Source: Paramuribaculum sp. (lineage in GTDB: Bacteria; Bacteroidota; Bacteroidia; Bacteroidales; Muribaculaceae). Taken from it: 8,782 nucleotides of DNA. The notes below the pieces were generated by a model. The model saw only the letters and a program-made list of their open reading frames with translations, was not told the DNA's origin and ran no database searches. Numbering within the stretch: the first letter of the stretch is position 1; every line of letters begins with the position of its first letter. Made by a program: the position numbers and the translations under genes. Where the stretch lies: NCBI GenBank assembly GCA_009775605.1, contig VSPV01000112.1, positions 1 to 8,782 on the forward strand, written 5' to 3'. Of the stretch, positions 1-6,355 are shown piece after piece.

Positions 1-1
1 C

Positions 2-922
2 TCCACCCTCGGCGGTTTCTACCGCCGCAGAGTGGGCCGCATCATACCGCCGCTGGTTTTCTGGTCGCTCGCCCTCACGCCCCTGGCCTATCTCTACTTC
101 ACCGGATTCGGTAGCCATTCCGTCAATCCGTCGGTTGACCTTTCGGTCTATACCCCCGAGGGACTCACCAACCGCCTATGGACGTGGGTGCTCAACTTCA
201 ATTTCGACACCACTCCGCTATGGTACCTTTATATGCTGCTTGGACTTTATCTGATAATGCCCGTAATAGGCCCCTGGCTCGCATCGGCTTCCCGTCGCGA
301 CATGCTCACCGTGCTTAAGGTCTGGGGCATCACCCTGATTGTCCCGTATATCAAGCTTTTTGCTCCCGCCGCCGGTTACCTGGGTAATTACGGCAACATG
401 GACATACTCGGAGGGTGCGACTGGAACGCCTTCTCTACCTTATATTACGTGTCGGGGTTCATCGGCTATCTGATTCTCGCCGTCTATCTCAAGCGCTTTC
501 CCCTTCAATGGTCGTCGACGAAACTTTTCAGCGTCATGGCCCCCCTCTTCATTCTCGGGTATGCCATTACCGCGGGCGGATACGTATGGCTGCAGGAACG
601 CTATCCCGGCGACTATGCCTATCTGGAGATAATCTGGTATTTCTGCGGCATAAATGTGTTCATGATGACGCTGCCGGTGTTCGTAGCGTTCCAGCGCCTC
701 GCTCCACGGGGAGGAAAATTCCTCTCCGGTCTGGCCTCGCTCACATTCGGCATCTACCTCTGTCACTTCTTTTTCGTCATGGTGGCCTACGACCTCTTTG
801 ACATTCCCGGGCTGCCCTACGCGGTGCGCATCGTAGCCATGGCTGTATGCGTATTCTCGGCAGCAGCCCTTCTCACATGGGTATTGCGCCGTTTCCGCCT
901 CACTTCTCCGCTGGTGAGCTGA
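2..922 (+). CDS. Acyltransferase-3 family membrane protein, C-terminal part (5' end outside window)
   Basis: This is the C-terminal part of a multi-pass membrane acyltransferase of the acyltransferase-3 family (Pfam PF01757), whose members typically move acetyl or other acyl groups onto cell-surface sugars. The frame is open from base 2, reading STLGGFYRRRVGRIIPPLVF. The GTG at 32 lies inside this conserved stretch, so it is not the real start and the gene begins upstream. About eight hydrophobic segments follow, including WYLYMLLGLYLIMPVIG (around 220-275) and the family's typical last-third motif LTFGIYLCHFFFV, whose His codon is at 764-766. The protein ends in the basic tail RRFRLTSPLVS. 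The N-terminal part, which should carry the catalytic His, is not visible, so acceptor and donor cannot be inferred. A 136-bp gap with its own promoter separates it from the mannosidases, so it is probably a separate transcription unit. Confidence 0.85.
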   Translation, partial: STLGGFYRRRVGRIIPPLVFWSLALTPLAYLYFTGFGSHSVNPSVDLSVYTPEGLTNRLWTWVLNFNFDTTPLWYLYMLLGLYLIMPVIGPWLASASRRDMLTVLKVWGITLIVPYIKLFAPAAGYLGNYGNMDILGGCDWNAFSTLYYVSGFIGYLILAVYLKRFPLQWSSTKLFSVMAPLFILGYAITAGGYVWLQERYPGDYAYLEIIWYFCGINVFMMTLPVFVAFQRLAPRGGKFLSGLASLTFGIYLCHFFFVMVAYDLFDIPGLPYAVRIVAMAVCVFSAAALLTWVLRRFRLTSPLVS

Positions 923-954
923 CCCCGCGCAAGGAAACGCAAGGAAGCACAATG

Positions 955-996
955 GAGCGGCTGTTTATCAATTTTTATGTTGGCAGTTAGCCGCTC
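955..996. repeat. 8-bp inverted repeat between the acyltransferase and GH92 genes
   Basis: GAGCGGCT (955-962) and AGCCGCTC (989-996) are perfect inverted copies separated by 26 AT-rich bases. It starts 33 bp after the acyltransferase stop, so it could be that gene's terminator, but no T-run follows the right arm. The spacer also holds the putative -33 element of the mannosidase promoter (980-983), so an operator or an mRNA hairpin is equally possible. The repeat is plain in the sequence; its role is unknown. Confidence 0.45.
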
Positions 997-1010
997 TGTG
1001 CGTATCTTTG
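980..1010 (+). promoter_or_regulatory. Bacteroidota-type promoter for the GH92 pair
   Basis: TATCTTTG at 1003-1010 matches the Bacteroidota -7 consensus TAnnTTTG exactly. TTGG at 980-983, 19 bp upstream, is a reasonable -33 element (consensus TTTG or TTG). Transcription would begin a few bases after 1010, giving a 5' leader of roughly 40-45 nt. That leader is rich in A and T with no Shine-Dalgarno sequence before the ATG at 1059, as is usual in this phylum. It probably drives both mannosidase genes. Confidence 0.65.
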
Positions 1011-1058
1011 TAAATCATATCACTAATACCGAATAATACAGTAATAATACACTTTCTA

Positions 1059-3335
1059 ATGCCAAATCTCCGGAATCTGATTTTATCCGGCATCCTTCTG
1101 GGAACCGCCGGCCTCAGCGCCTCCGCTGAATCCGTTGACTACACCAAGTGGGTCAACCCCTTCATAGGCACCACAAACTTCGGCACCACCAACCCCGGCG
1201 CCGTTGTGCCTAACGGACTCATGTCCGTAACTCCTTTCAACGTAATGGGCTCCGACACCAACGTCTATGACAAGGACGCCCGCTGGTGGTCGACTCCCTA
1301 CGAGTTCCACAACAAGTTTTTCACCGGTTTCGCCCATGTGAATCTTTCGGGCGTGGGATGCCCCGACCTCGGTTCGCTCCTCACCATAGCCACAACCGGC
1401 GATCTCGAGCCTGACTATAAGAAATATGGCTCCGCTTACGAGAAAGAGACCGCCATGCCCGGCTACTACTCAAACCGTCTCACCAAATACGACATCACCA
1501 CGGAGGTAACCGCCACAGACCGCACCTCGGCCGAACGCTACACCTTCCCCGGCGGCAAGAGCAACATCCTTATAAATCTCGGCCAAGGCCTGACAAACGA
1601 ATCGGGCGCCACAGTGCGCCGTGTCTCCGACACCGAGATTGAAGGATCAAAACTCCTGGGAACCTTCTGCTACAATCCCCAGAAGGTGTTCAGCATCTAT
1701 TTCGTGATGCGCGTGAGCAAGAAGCCGGATGCTTCGGGCTACTGGAAGATGCAGCCAAAGATGGACGGCGTGGAAGCCCAGTGGACTCCTGATAACGGCA
1801 CATACAAGATTTACCGCGAATATGGCCGCGACCTCTCCGGCGACGACATCGGCTATTGGTTCACTTACAACGACCTCAAGCCCGGCGAACAGGTGGAGGT
1901 ACGCATGGGTGTATCATTCGTATCCATCAAAAACGCCCGCGAGAACCTCGAAAAAGAGCAGCTCGGTCTTACTTTCGACGACATGCGCAAGAACGCCCGC
2001 GACCGCTGGAATGCCGACCTCGGCCGCATCCGCGTGACCGGTGGAACCGACGACCAGAAAAAGGTGTTCTACACCGGTCTCTACCATGCTCTGCTGCAGC
2101 CTGCCGTGCTCTCCGACGTAAACGGTGAATATCCCCTGATGGAAAGCTTCGGCGAGGGAAAAGTGCCTGCCGGCCACAACCGCTACACCATTTTCTCGCT
2201 CTGGGACACCTACCGCAATCTCCATCAGCTTATGACCCTCGTGTATCCCGAGCGCCAGACGGATATGCTCCAGTCTATGGTCAACATGTATAAGGAAGGC
2301 GGATGGCTGCCGAAATGGGAGCTATTCGGACGCGAGACCTACACCATGGAAGGCGACCCGGCCATTCCGGTAATTGTAGACTCCTGGCGCAAGGGCCTCC
2401 GCGACTTCGACATTGACGCCGCCTATGAGGCAATGAAGAAATCGGCCACCACCGAGGGCGCCAAAAACCCCATGCGTCCCGATATCGACCCCTATATCGA
2501 AAAAGGCTATGTGCCTCTGAACTTCTTCCATGCCGATGATTCGGGCGACAACTCCGTGAGCCACGCTCTGGAATATTACGTGGCCGATGCCGCTCTCGCA
2601 TGGCTTGCCGAGCAGCGCGGCGACGTGGAATTCGCCAAGGAACTCCGCAAACGTGCCGCAGGCTACAAAAACTATTACTCCAAGGAGAGCGGAACACTCC
2701 GCCCCATCAACCCCGACGGCACCTTCCTCACCCCCTTCGATCCCCGTCAGGGCGAGAACTTCGAGCCGGTGCCCGGATTCCACGAGGGTTCGGCCTGGAA
2801 CTACTCGTTCTTCGTGCCCCACGATGTGGAAGGTCTCATAAAAATCAACGGCGGCAACAAGAAATTCACCGAAAAGCTTCAGAAGGTGTTCGACGACAAT
2901 CTCTACGATCCCGCCAACGAACCCAACATCGCATATCCTTACCTCTTCTCACGCGTGAAAGGCGAGGAATGGCGCACACAGAAAGAAGTGAACCGTCTGC
3001 TTTCAAAATATTTCACCAATAATCCCGACGGTATTCCCGGCAACGACGACACCGGCACAATGTCGACCTGGGCTGTGATGTCGATGATGGGATTCTATCC
3101 CGACTGTCCCGGCGAACCTTTCTACACTCTCACCTCTCCTGTATTTGACCGCGTGGAAATCGACACCCCCGGAAAGACTCTTGTAATTGAGGCCGACCGC
3201 ACCGCTCCCGGCGACATCTTCATCCAGCAGATGCAGCTCGGCGGCAAGCCACTCAAAAACTACCGCATAAGCCACGACGATCTCATGAAGGCTGGCAATC
3301 TGAAATTCAAATTATCAAATCAACCCAAAAAATAA
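1059..3335 (+). CDS. GH92 family exo-alpha-mannosidase, signal peptidase I leader
   Basis: This is a 758-aa glycoside hydrolase family 92 enzyme. Known members are calcium-dependent, inverting exo-alpha-mannosidases that remove mannose from N-glycans or mannans. The leader has a hydrophobic core and an ASA/ES cleavage site after residue 23, so the mature enzyme should be periplasmic or released. The N-terminal beta-sandwich domain (about 28-275) opens with VNPFIGTTNFGTTNPGAVVP, and the (alpha/alpha)6 catalytic domain covers about 290-745. Family marks are WDTYR (382-386), NEP (620-622), HEGSAWNYSFFVPHD with Glu576 as the likely catalytic acid, and GNDDTGTMSTW (661-671) with Asp664 as the likely base. 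Keeping Glu at 576 argues against the mannose-phosphate uncapping subgroup, which as I recall carries Gln there. The usual GNEPSxH motif reads ANEPNIAYPYLF here, so the substrate-site lining may be unusual. The first ATG is used and there is no Shine-Dalgarno sequence. The stop directly abuts the next start. Linkage specificity cannot be read from the sequence. Confidence 0.95.
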   Translation: MPNLRNLILSGILLGTAGLSASAESVDYTKWVNPFIGTTNFGTTNPGAVVPNGLMSVTPFNVMGSDTNVYDKDARWWSTPYEFHNKFFTGFAHVNLSGVGCPDLGSLLTIATTGDLEPDYKKYGSAYEKETAMPGYYSNRLTKYDITTEVTATDRTSAERYTFPGGKSNILINLGQGLTNESGATVRRVSDTEIEGSKLLGTFCYNPQKVFSIYFVMRVSKKPDASGYWKMQPKMDGVEAQWTPDNGTYKIYREYGRDLSGDDIGYWFTYNDLKPGEQVEVRMGVSFVSIKNARENLEKEQLGLTFDDMRKNARDRWNADLGRIRVTGGTDDQKKVFYTGLYHALLQPAVLSDVNGEYPLMESFGEGKVPAGHNRYTIFSLWDTYRNLHQLMTLVYPERQTDMLQSMVNMYKEGGWLPKWELFGRETYTMEGDPAIPVIVDSWRKGLRDFDIDAAYEAMKKSATTEGAKNPMRPDIDPYIEKGYVPLNFFHADDSGDNSVSHALEYYVADAALAWLAEQRGDVEFAKELRKRAAGYKNYYSKESGTLRPINPDGTFLTPFDPRQGENFEPVPGFHEGSAWNYSFFVPHDVEGLIKINGGNKKFTEKLQKVFDDNLYDPANEPNIAYPYLFSRVKGEEWRTQKEVNRLLSKYFTNNPDGIPGNDDTGTMSTWAVMSMMGFYPDCPGEPFYTLTSPVFDRVEIDTPGKTLVIEADRTAPGDIFIQQMQLGGKPLKNYRISHDDLMKAGNLKFKLSNQPKK

Positions 3336-5525
3336 ATGATGAAATCATCACTTCTTTTACTCCCTGCGTCGCTGCTTATGCTTGCCGCAGGATGTAAAAC
3401 CGATAAATCCACAATCACCGAGGCTGCTCCCGATTATGCCTCGCTGGTCAACGTCAGGACCGGAAGCGGAGGTCACGGCCACGTCTTTGTCGGCGCAGGC
3501 GTTCCCTTCGGAATGGTTCAGGTCGGCCCCACCAGCATCCCCCAGCAGTGGGACTGGTGCAGCGGTTACCATTCGTCTGACTCCACCGTGATAGGATTCT
3601 CCCACACCCACCTCGAGGGTACCGGAATAGGCGACCTTTTCGACGTGACCATAATGCCGGTGACCGGTAGCGTCACCTACAGCCGCGGAGAGGAAGACAA
3701 ACCCGGTTCCGGCCTCTGGAGCTATGCCGACCGTTCGAAGGAGATAGCCCAGCCCGGATATTACCGCGTTCCCCTCACACGCTACGGCATCGATGCCGAA
3801 ATGACTGCCACCAACCGCGTGGGTCTGCACCGCTATACATTCCCCGCTTCCGACAGCGCCGCCATTGTGTTCGACCTTCAGAACGGCGGATGCTGGGACC
3901 GTCCTACCGAGACTTCCATGCAGGCCGAAGGCAACAAACGTATAGTGGGCTCCCGCTATTCCTCCGGATGGGCCAATAACCAGAAGGTTTACTTCGTGGC
4001 TGAATTCTCGAAACCCTTCGATTCGTTTGAGACCGCTGGCCCCGACAACCTCTTTGGGCGCGCCTCGTTCAAGACCGATTCGGCCGAACAGGTGCTCGTG
4101 AAAGTAGCCCTCTCGCCGGTTTCCATCGAGGGAGCCAAAGCCAACCTTGACGCCGAGCTTCCGGGCTGGGATTTCGAGGCTACAAAAGCTCAGGCCCGTC
4201 AGAACTGGAACACCGAACTCGCCCGCATAAAGGCCCAGGCTGCCGACTCCACGGAACTCAGAAAGTTCTATACTTCGCTCTACCGCACCATGATTGTCCC
4301 CGCTACGTTCAACGATGTTGACGGAAAATACCGTGGTGCCGACGACGCCGTGCATCAGACAGCCAACGGCCGCAACGTCTACACCATCTATTCCCTGTGG
4401 GACACTTACCGCGCTGAAATGCCGCTCCTCTCGTTCTTCCAGCCCGAGCGCAACGCCGAGATGATCAACAACATGATTGATATAGCCGACGAGCAGGGAC
4501 GTCTGCCTGTATGGCATCTGTGGGGCAACGAGACCGACTGTATGGTCGGTAACCCCGGCATAATCCCTGTGGCCGACGCCATTGTCAAGAAAGTGCCCGG
4601 CGTAGATCCCGACCGCGCCTTCCAGGCTATGCTCAAGACAGCCGCCGACACAGCCCGCGGTGGCGCGCTCCGCGACAAATACGGCTTCATTCCCTCCGAC
4701 AAGATGAATGAATCCATCGCCTTCGATATGGAATATGCCATTGCCGACGGTGCCATTGCCAACGCAGCCAAAGCTCTCAGCGATTCCGCCAACTATGCTA
4801 AATTCACCGACCGCTCGCATTCCTACCGCAACTACTTCGACCCCACCACCGGTTTTGTTCGCGGCAAGATGACCGACGGCTCCATACGCACTCCTTTCGA
4901 CCCCAACGCCACAACCCACCGCATGGACGACTATTGCGAGGGCAACGCCTGGCAATACACCTGGCTCGTGCCTCAGGATCTCGACGGACTGGTGGAGCTC
5001 TTCGGCAGCAAGGAAAAAGCGATTGAGAAACTCGACCTGCTGTTCAGCACCTCAAGCGAGCTTCGCGGCGACGACGTTTCGCCCGACATATCCGGGCTCA
5101 TCGGCCAGTATGCCCACGGCAATGAACCCTCCCACCATATAATCTACTTCTACACCATGCTCGGGGAGAACCGCAAAGCTGCCGACCGTCTGCGCCAGGT
5201 AATGAAGGATTTCTATACTCTCGAGGACGATGGATATGCCGGAAACGCCGATGCTGGCCAGATGTCAGCATGGTACGTGCTCTCGGCTCTCGGATTCTAT
5301 CAGGTAGAGCCCGCAAGCGGCCGTTACTGGTTCGGCTCGCCCGTGCTGGATGAAGCCGTAATCGAAGTTCCCGGAGGACAGTTCACTGTCATAGCCCACA
5401 ACAACTCCGATACCAACCGCTATATCAAAAGCGTGAAACTCAACGGCAAGCCTTATGACAAGATGTATATCGACTATGCCGACATAATGAACGGAGGCAC
5501 TCTCGAATTCGAGATGGGCAACTGA
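3336..5525 (+). CDS. GH92 family exo-alpha-mannosidase, lipoprotein
   Basis: This is a 729-aa second GH92 alpha-mannosidase, clearly a distant paralogue of the gene before it. Its leader MMKSSLLLLPASLLMLAAGC ends in a lipobox-like AAGC, with Cys20 as the predicted lipidated residue. It is followed by KTDKS, a weak resemblance to the Lys/Asp signals that export Bacteroidota lipoproteins to the cell surface, so surface display is possible but unproven. The beta-sandwich domain covers about 35-265 and the catalytic domain about 270-725. Motifs are WDTYR (355-359), CEGNAWQYTWLVPQD with Glu535 as the likely acid, GQYAHGNEPSHH (590-601), and GNADAGQMSAWYV with Asp639 as the likely base. The C-terminus keeps the family pattern LNGKPYDKMYIDYADIMNGG. 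The start codon follows the previous stop with no gap (TAAATG), so translational coupling is likely; ATG 3339 is an equally possible start. Its first codons use TCA and TTA, which the next 530 or so codons avoid. Confidence 0.95.
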   Translation: MMKSSLLLLPASLLMLAAGCKTDKSTITEAAPDYASLVNVRTGSGGHGHVFVGAGVPFGMVQVGPTSIPQQWDWCSGYHSSDSTVIGFSHTHLEGTGIGDLFDVTIMPVTGSVTYSRGEEDKPGSGLWSYADRSKEIAQPGYYRVPLTRYGIDAEMTATNRVGLHRYTFPASDSAAIVFDLQNGGCWDRPTETSMQAEGNKRIVGSRYSSGWANNQKVYFVAEFSKPFDSFETAGPDNLFGRASFKTDSAEQVLVKVALSPVSIEGAKANLDAELPGWDFEATKAQARQNWNTELARIKAQAADSTELRKFYTSLYRTMIVPATFNDVDGKYRGADDAVHQTANGRNVYTIYSLWDTYRAEMPLLSFFQPERNAEMINNMIDIADEQGRLPVWHLWGNETDCMVGNPGIIPVADAIVKKVPGVDPDRAFQAMLKTAADTARGGALRDKYGFIPSDKMNESIAFDMEYAIADGAIANAAKALSDSANYAKFTDRSHSYRNYFDPTTGFVRGKMTDGSIRTPFDPNATTHRMDDYCEGNAWQYTWLVPQDLDGLVELFGSKEKAIEKLDLLFSTSSELRGDDVSPDISGLIGQYAHGNEPSHHIIYFYTMLGENRKAADRLRQVMKDFYTLEDDGYAGNADAGQMSAWYVLSALGFYQVEPASGRYWFGSPVLDEAVIEVPGGQFTVIAHNNSDTNRYIKSVKLNGKPYDKMYIDYADIMNGGTLEFEMGN

Positions 5526-5543
5526 TTTTTACAGAATATCAAA

Positions 5544-5598
5544 AACAAGGCGGTGTGTCAGGAAAAAATCCTACACACCGCCTTGTTCTGTTATTTTT
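5544..5598. terminator. Strong intrinsic terminator shared by convergent genes
   Basis: AACAAGGCGGTGTGT (5544-5558) pairs perfectly with ACACACCGCCTTGTT (5573-5587), a 15-bp stem. After one bulged C (5559), AGGA (5560-5563) pairs with TCCT (5569-5572) around an A5 loop. The + strand continues with CTGTTATTTTT (5588-5598), a good T-rich tail for ending the GH92 transcript 18 bp after its stop. On the - strand the hairpin is followed by TTT and then TTTTTACAG-type AT-rich sequence read in reverse, so it probably also ends the convergent TonB-domain gene. Confidence 0.9.
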
Positions 5599-5625
5599 CC
5601 GGTTGCCGAAAAGAGCTCCCGGTTT

Positions 5626-6087
5626 TTATAATCTGAACGGGATGGGAAGAAGGCAATAGACCGGCACCTTGTTTCCTCCTATATGTCCGGGTTCCCAGCG
5701 TGGCATATTCTGGATTACCCTCATGGCTTCGCGGTCAAGACTTTCGTCGACGCTGCGCACCACTTCCACATTCGTTATCCTTCCGTCAGGCTCCACTATA
5801 AAGCTGCAGAGCACACGTCCTTCGATTGCGTTTTCGTAAGCCGACCGCGGATAGCGTCGCTCTTTATTGATGAACTGGATCATAGCCCCCTCTCCGCCGG
5901 GGAAACACGGCTGTTCGTCAACCGATTCGGGCATATAGGCTGAAGTTTCCTGTACACTTACAGTCATGCGGGAATGACTTCTATAGTAAATGACGCGATT
6001 CTGGGCAGTGGCCGAAATCATGTAGCCCGACCCGGCCAATATCGCCGGCATCAGCAATCTGCATAATACAGCATGTCGTGTGGTCAT
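5626..6087 (-). CDS. Small exported protein with TonB C-terminal domain
   Basis: This is a 153-aa protein whose last 90 or so residues form a TonB C-terminal domain (PF03544), the part of TonB that contacts TonB-dependent outer-membrane receptors. Marks in order are QPCFPGGE (59-66), the RYP turn (78-80), EGRV (89-92), the strand DGRITNVEVVRSVD (101-114), LDREA (117-121), MPRWEPG (128-134) and the terminal strand PVYCLLPIPFRL. The N-terminus is a signal-peptide-like hydrophobic stretch (about 6-28) with a plausible ATA/QN cleavage site, or it could stay as a membrane anchor. The linker is only about 30 residues and lacks the long Pro/Lys-rich region of a classical TonB that spans the periplasm. 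No exbB or exbD lies alongside. Such short TonB_C proteins are common in Bacteroidota and many have no assigned partner, so an energising role is uncertain. The start ATG at 6087 is supported by the promoter upstream. Confidence 0.85.
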   Translation of the reverse strand: MTTRHAVLCRLLMPAILAGSGYMISATAQNRVIYYRSHSRMTVSVQETSAYMPESVDEQPCFPGGEGAMIQFINKERRYPRSAYENAIEGRVLCSFIVEPDGRITNVEVVRSVDESLDREAMRVIQNMPRWEPGHIGGNKVPVYCLLPIPFRL

Positions 6088-6149
6088 TTTTCGACTGGTT
6101 TATTAAAATATTTATTGAGGACACCGGATCCTCTACTTTTATTTAGAGA

Positions 6150-6181
6150 CAAAATTACAGCGTTACGGATTATTTTTCAAA
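6150..6181 (-). promoter_or_regulatory. Bacteroidota-type promoter for the TonB-domain gene
   Basis: Read on the - strand, TAATTTTG (6157-6150) matches TAnnTTTG exactly and TTTG (6181-6178) matches the -33 element, with a 20-bp spacer. Both elements and the spacing fit the phylum consensus. Transcription would start near 6143-6147, leaving a leader of about 55-60 nt without a Shine-Dalgarno sequence before the ATG at 6087. Confidence 0.7.
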
Positions 6182-6207
6182 CTACGCAATATGTTTTTAC
6201 TGATGAT

Positions 6208-6215
6208 TACTTTTG
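6208..6215 (+). promoter_or_regulatory. Candidate -7 element for porQ
   Basis: TACTTTTG matches the TAnnTTTG consensus on the + strand, in the AT-rich divergent gap. No convincing TTG lies 19-21 bp upstream. It would leave a leader of about 135 nt before the porQ ATG, which is long. It is the best + strand candidate I can see in the gap, but the evidence is weak. The rest of the gap (6216-6355) shows no gene; it contains only a short GGGC/GCCC inverted repeat (6323-6326 and 6336-6339). Confidence 0.3.
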
Positions 6216-6355
6216 TTTAGTGTTTGTTGACAATTTTTTGCCATACGTATTACTCCATTATGTTAAAAAGATAAGGTAATCGCATAATATATGGCTTTAC
6301 GCACCCGTTTAAGTTAAAAGAAGGGCCCATATATAGCCCCCGATATCATTCGACA

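Noticed and set aside
32..34. GTG as the true start of the acyltransferase
   Set aside because: The in-frame residues before it (GGFYRRR) belong to the conserved family region, so the gene continues upstream of the window.
440..952. - strand open frame of 170 codons across the acyltransferase gene
   Set aside because: The sense strand encodes a recognisable membrane enzyme; the antisense product is low-complexity His/Glu/Ala-rich and matches nothing I know.
2322..2822. - strand open frame of 166 codons inside the first GH92 gene
   Set aside because: It is an antisense shadow of a well-supported gene, with no promoter or recognisable motif.
3357..4955. 532-codon open frame on the - strand opposite the second GH92 gene
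   Set aside because: It is in exact codon register with the sense gene, so its stops would need sense TTA, CTA or TCA codons, which this GC-rich gene avoids. The product shows no recognisable domain and is rich in Gly/Val/His, as expected of an antisense shadow.
1059..5525. Calling the locus a complete polysaccharide utilisation locus
   Set aside because: No SusC/SusD pair, sensor or other carbohydrate enzyme is in the window, so only the GH92 pair can be supported.
6227..6255. TTGACA-like sequence as a sigma-70 promoter for porQ
   Set aside because: The Bacteroidota housekeeping sigma factor does not use TTGACA/TATAAT, and no good -10 lies at the right distance.
6073..6279. + strand open frame of 68 codons in the divergent AT-rich gap
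   Set aside because: It overlaps the start and promoter of the TonB-domain gene, and its hydrophobic, aromatic-rich composition is what AT-rich noncoding DNA gives.
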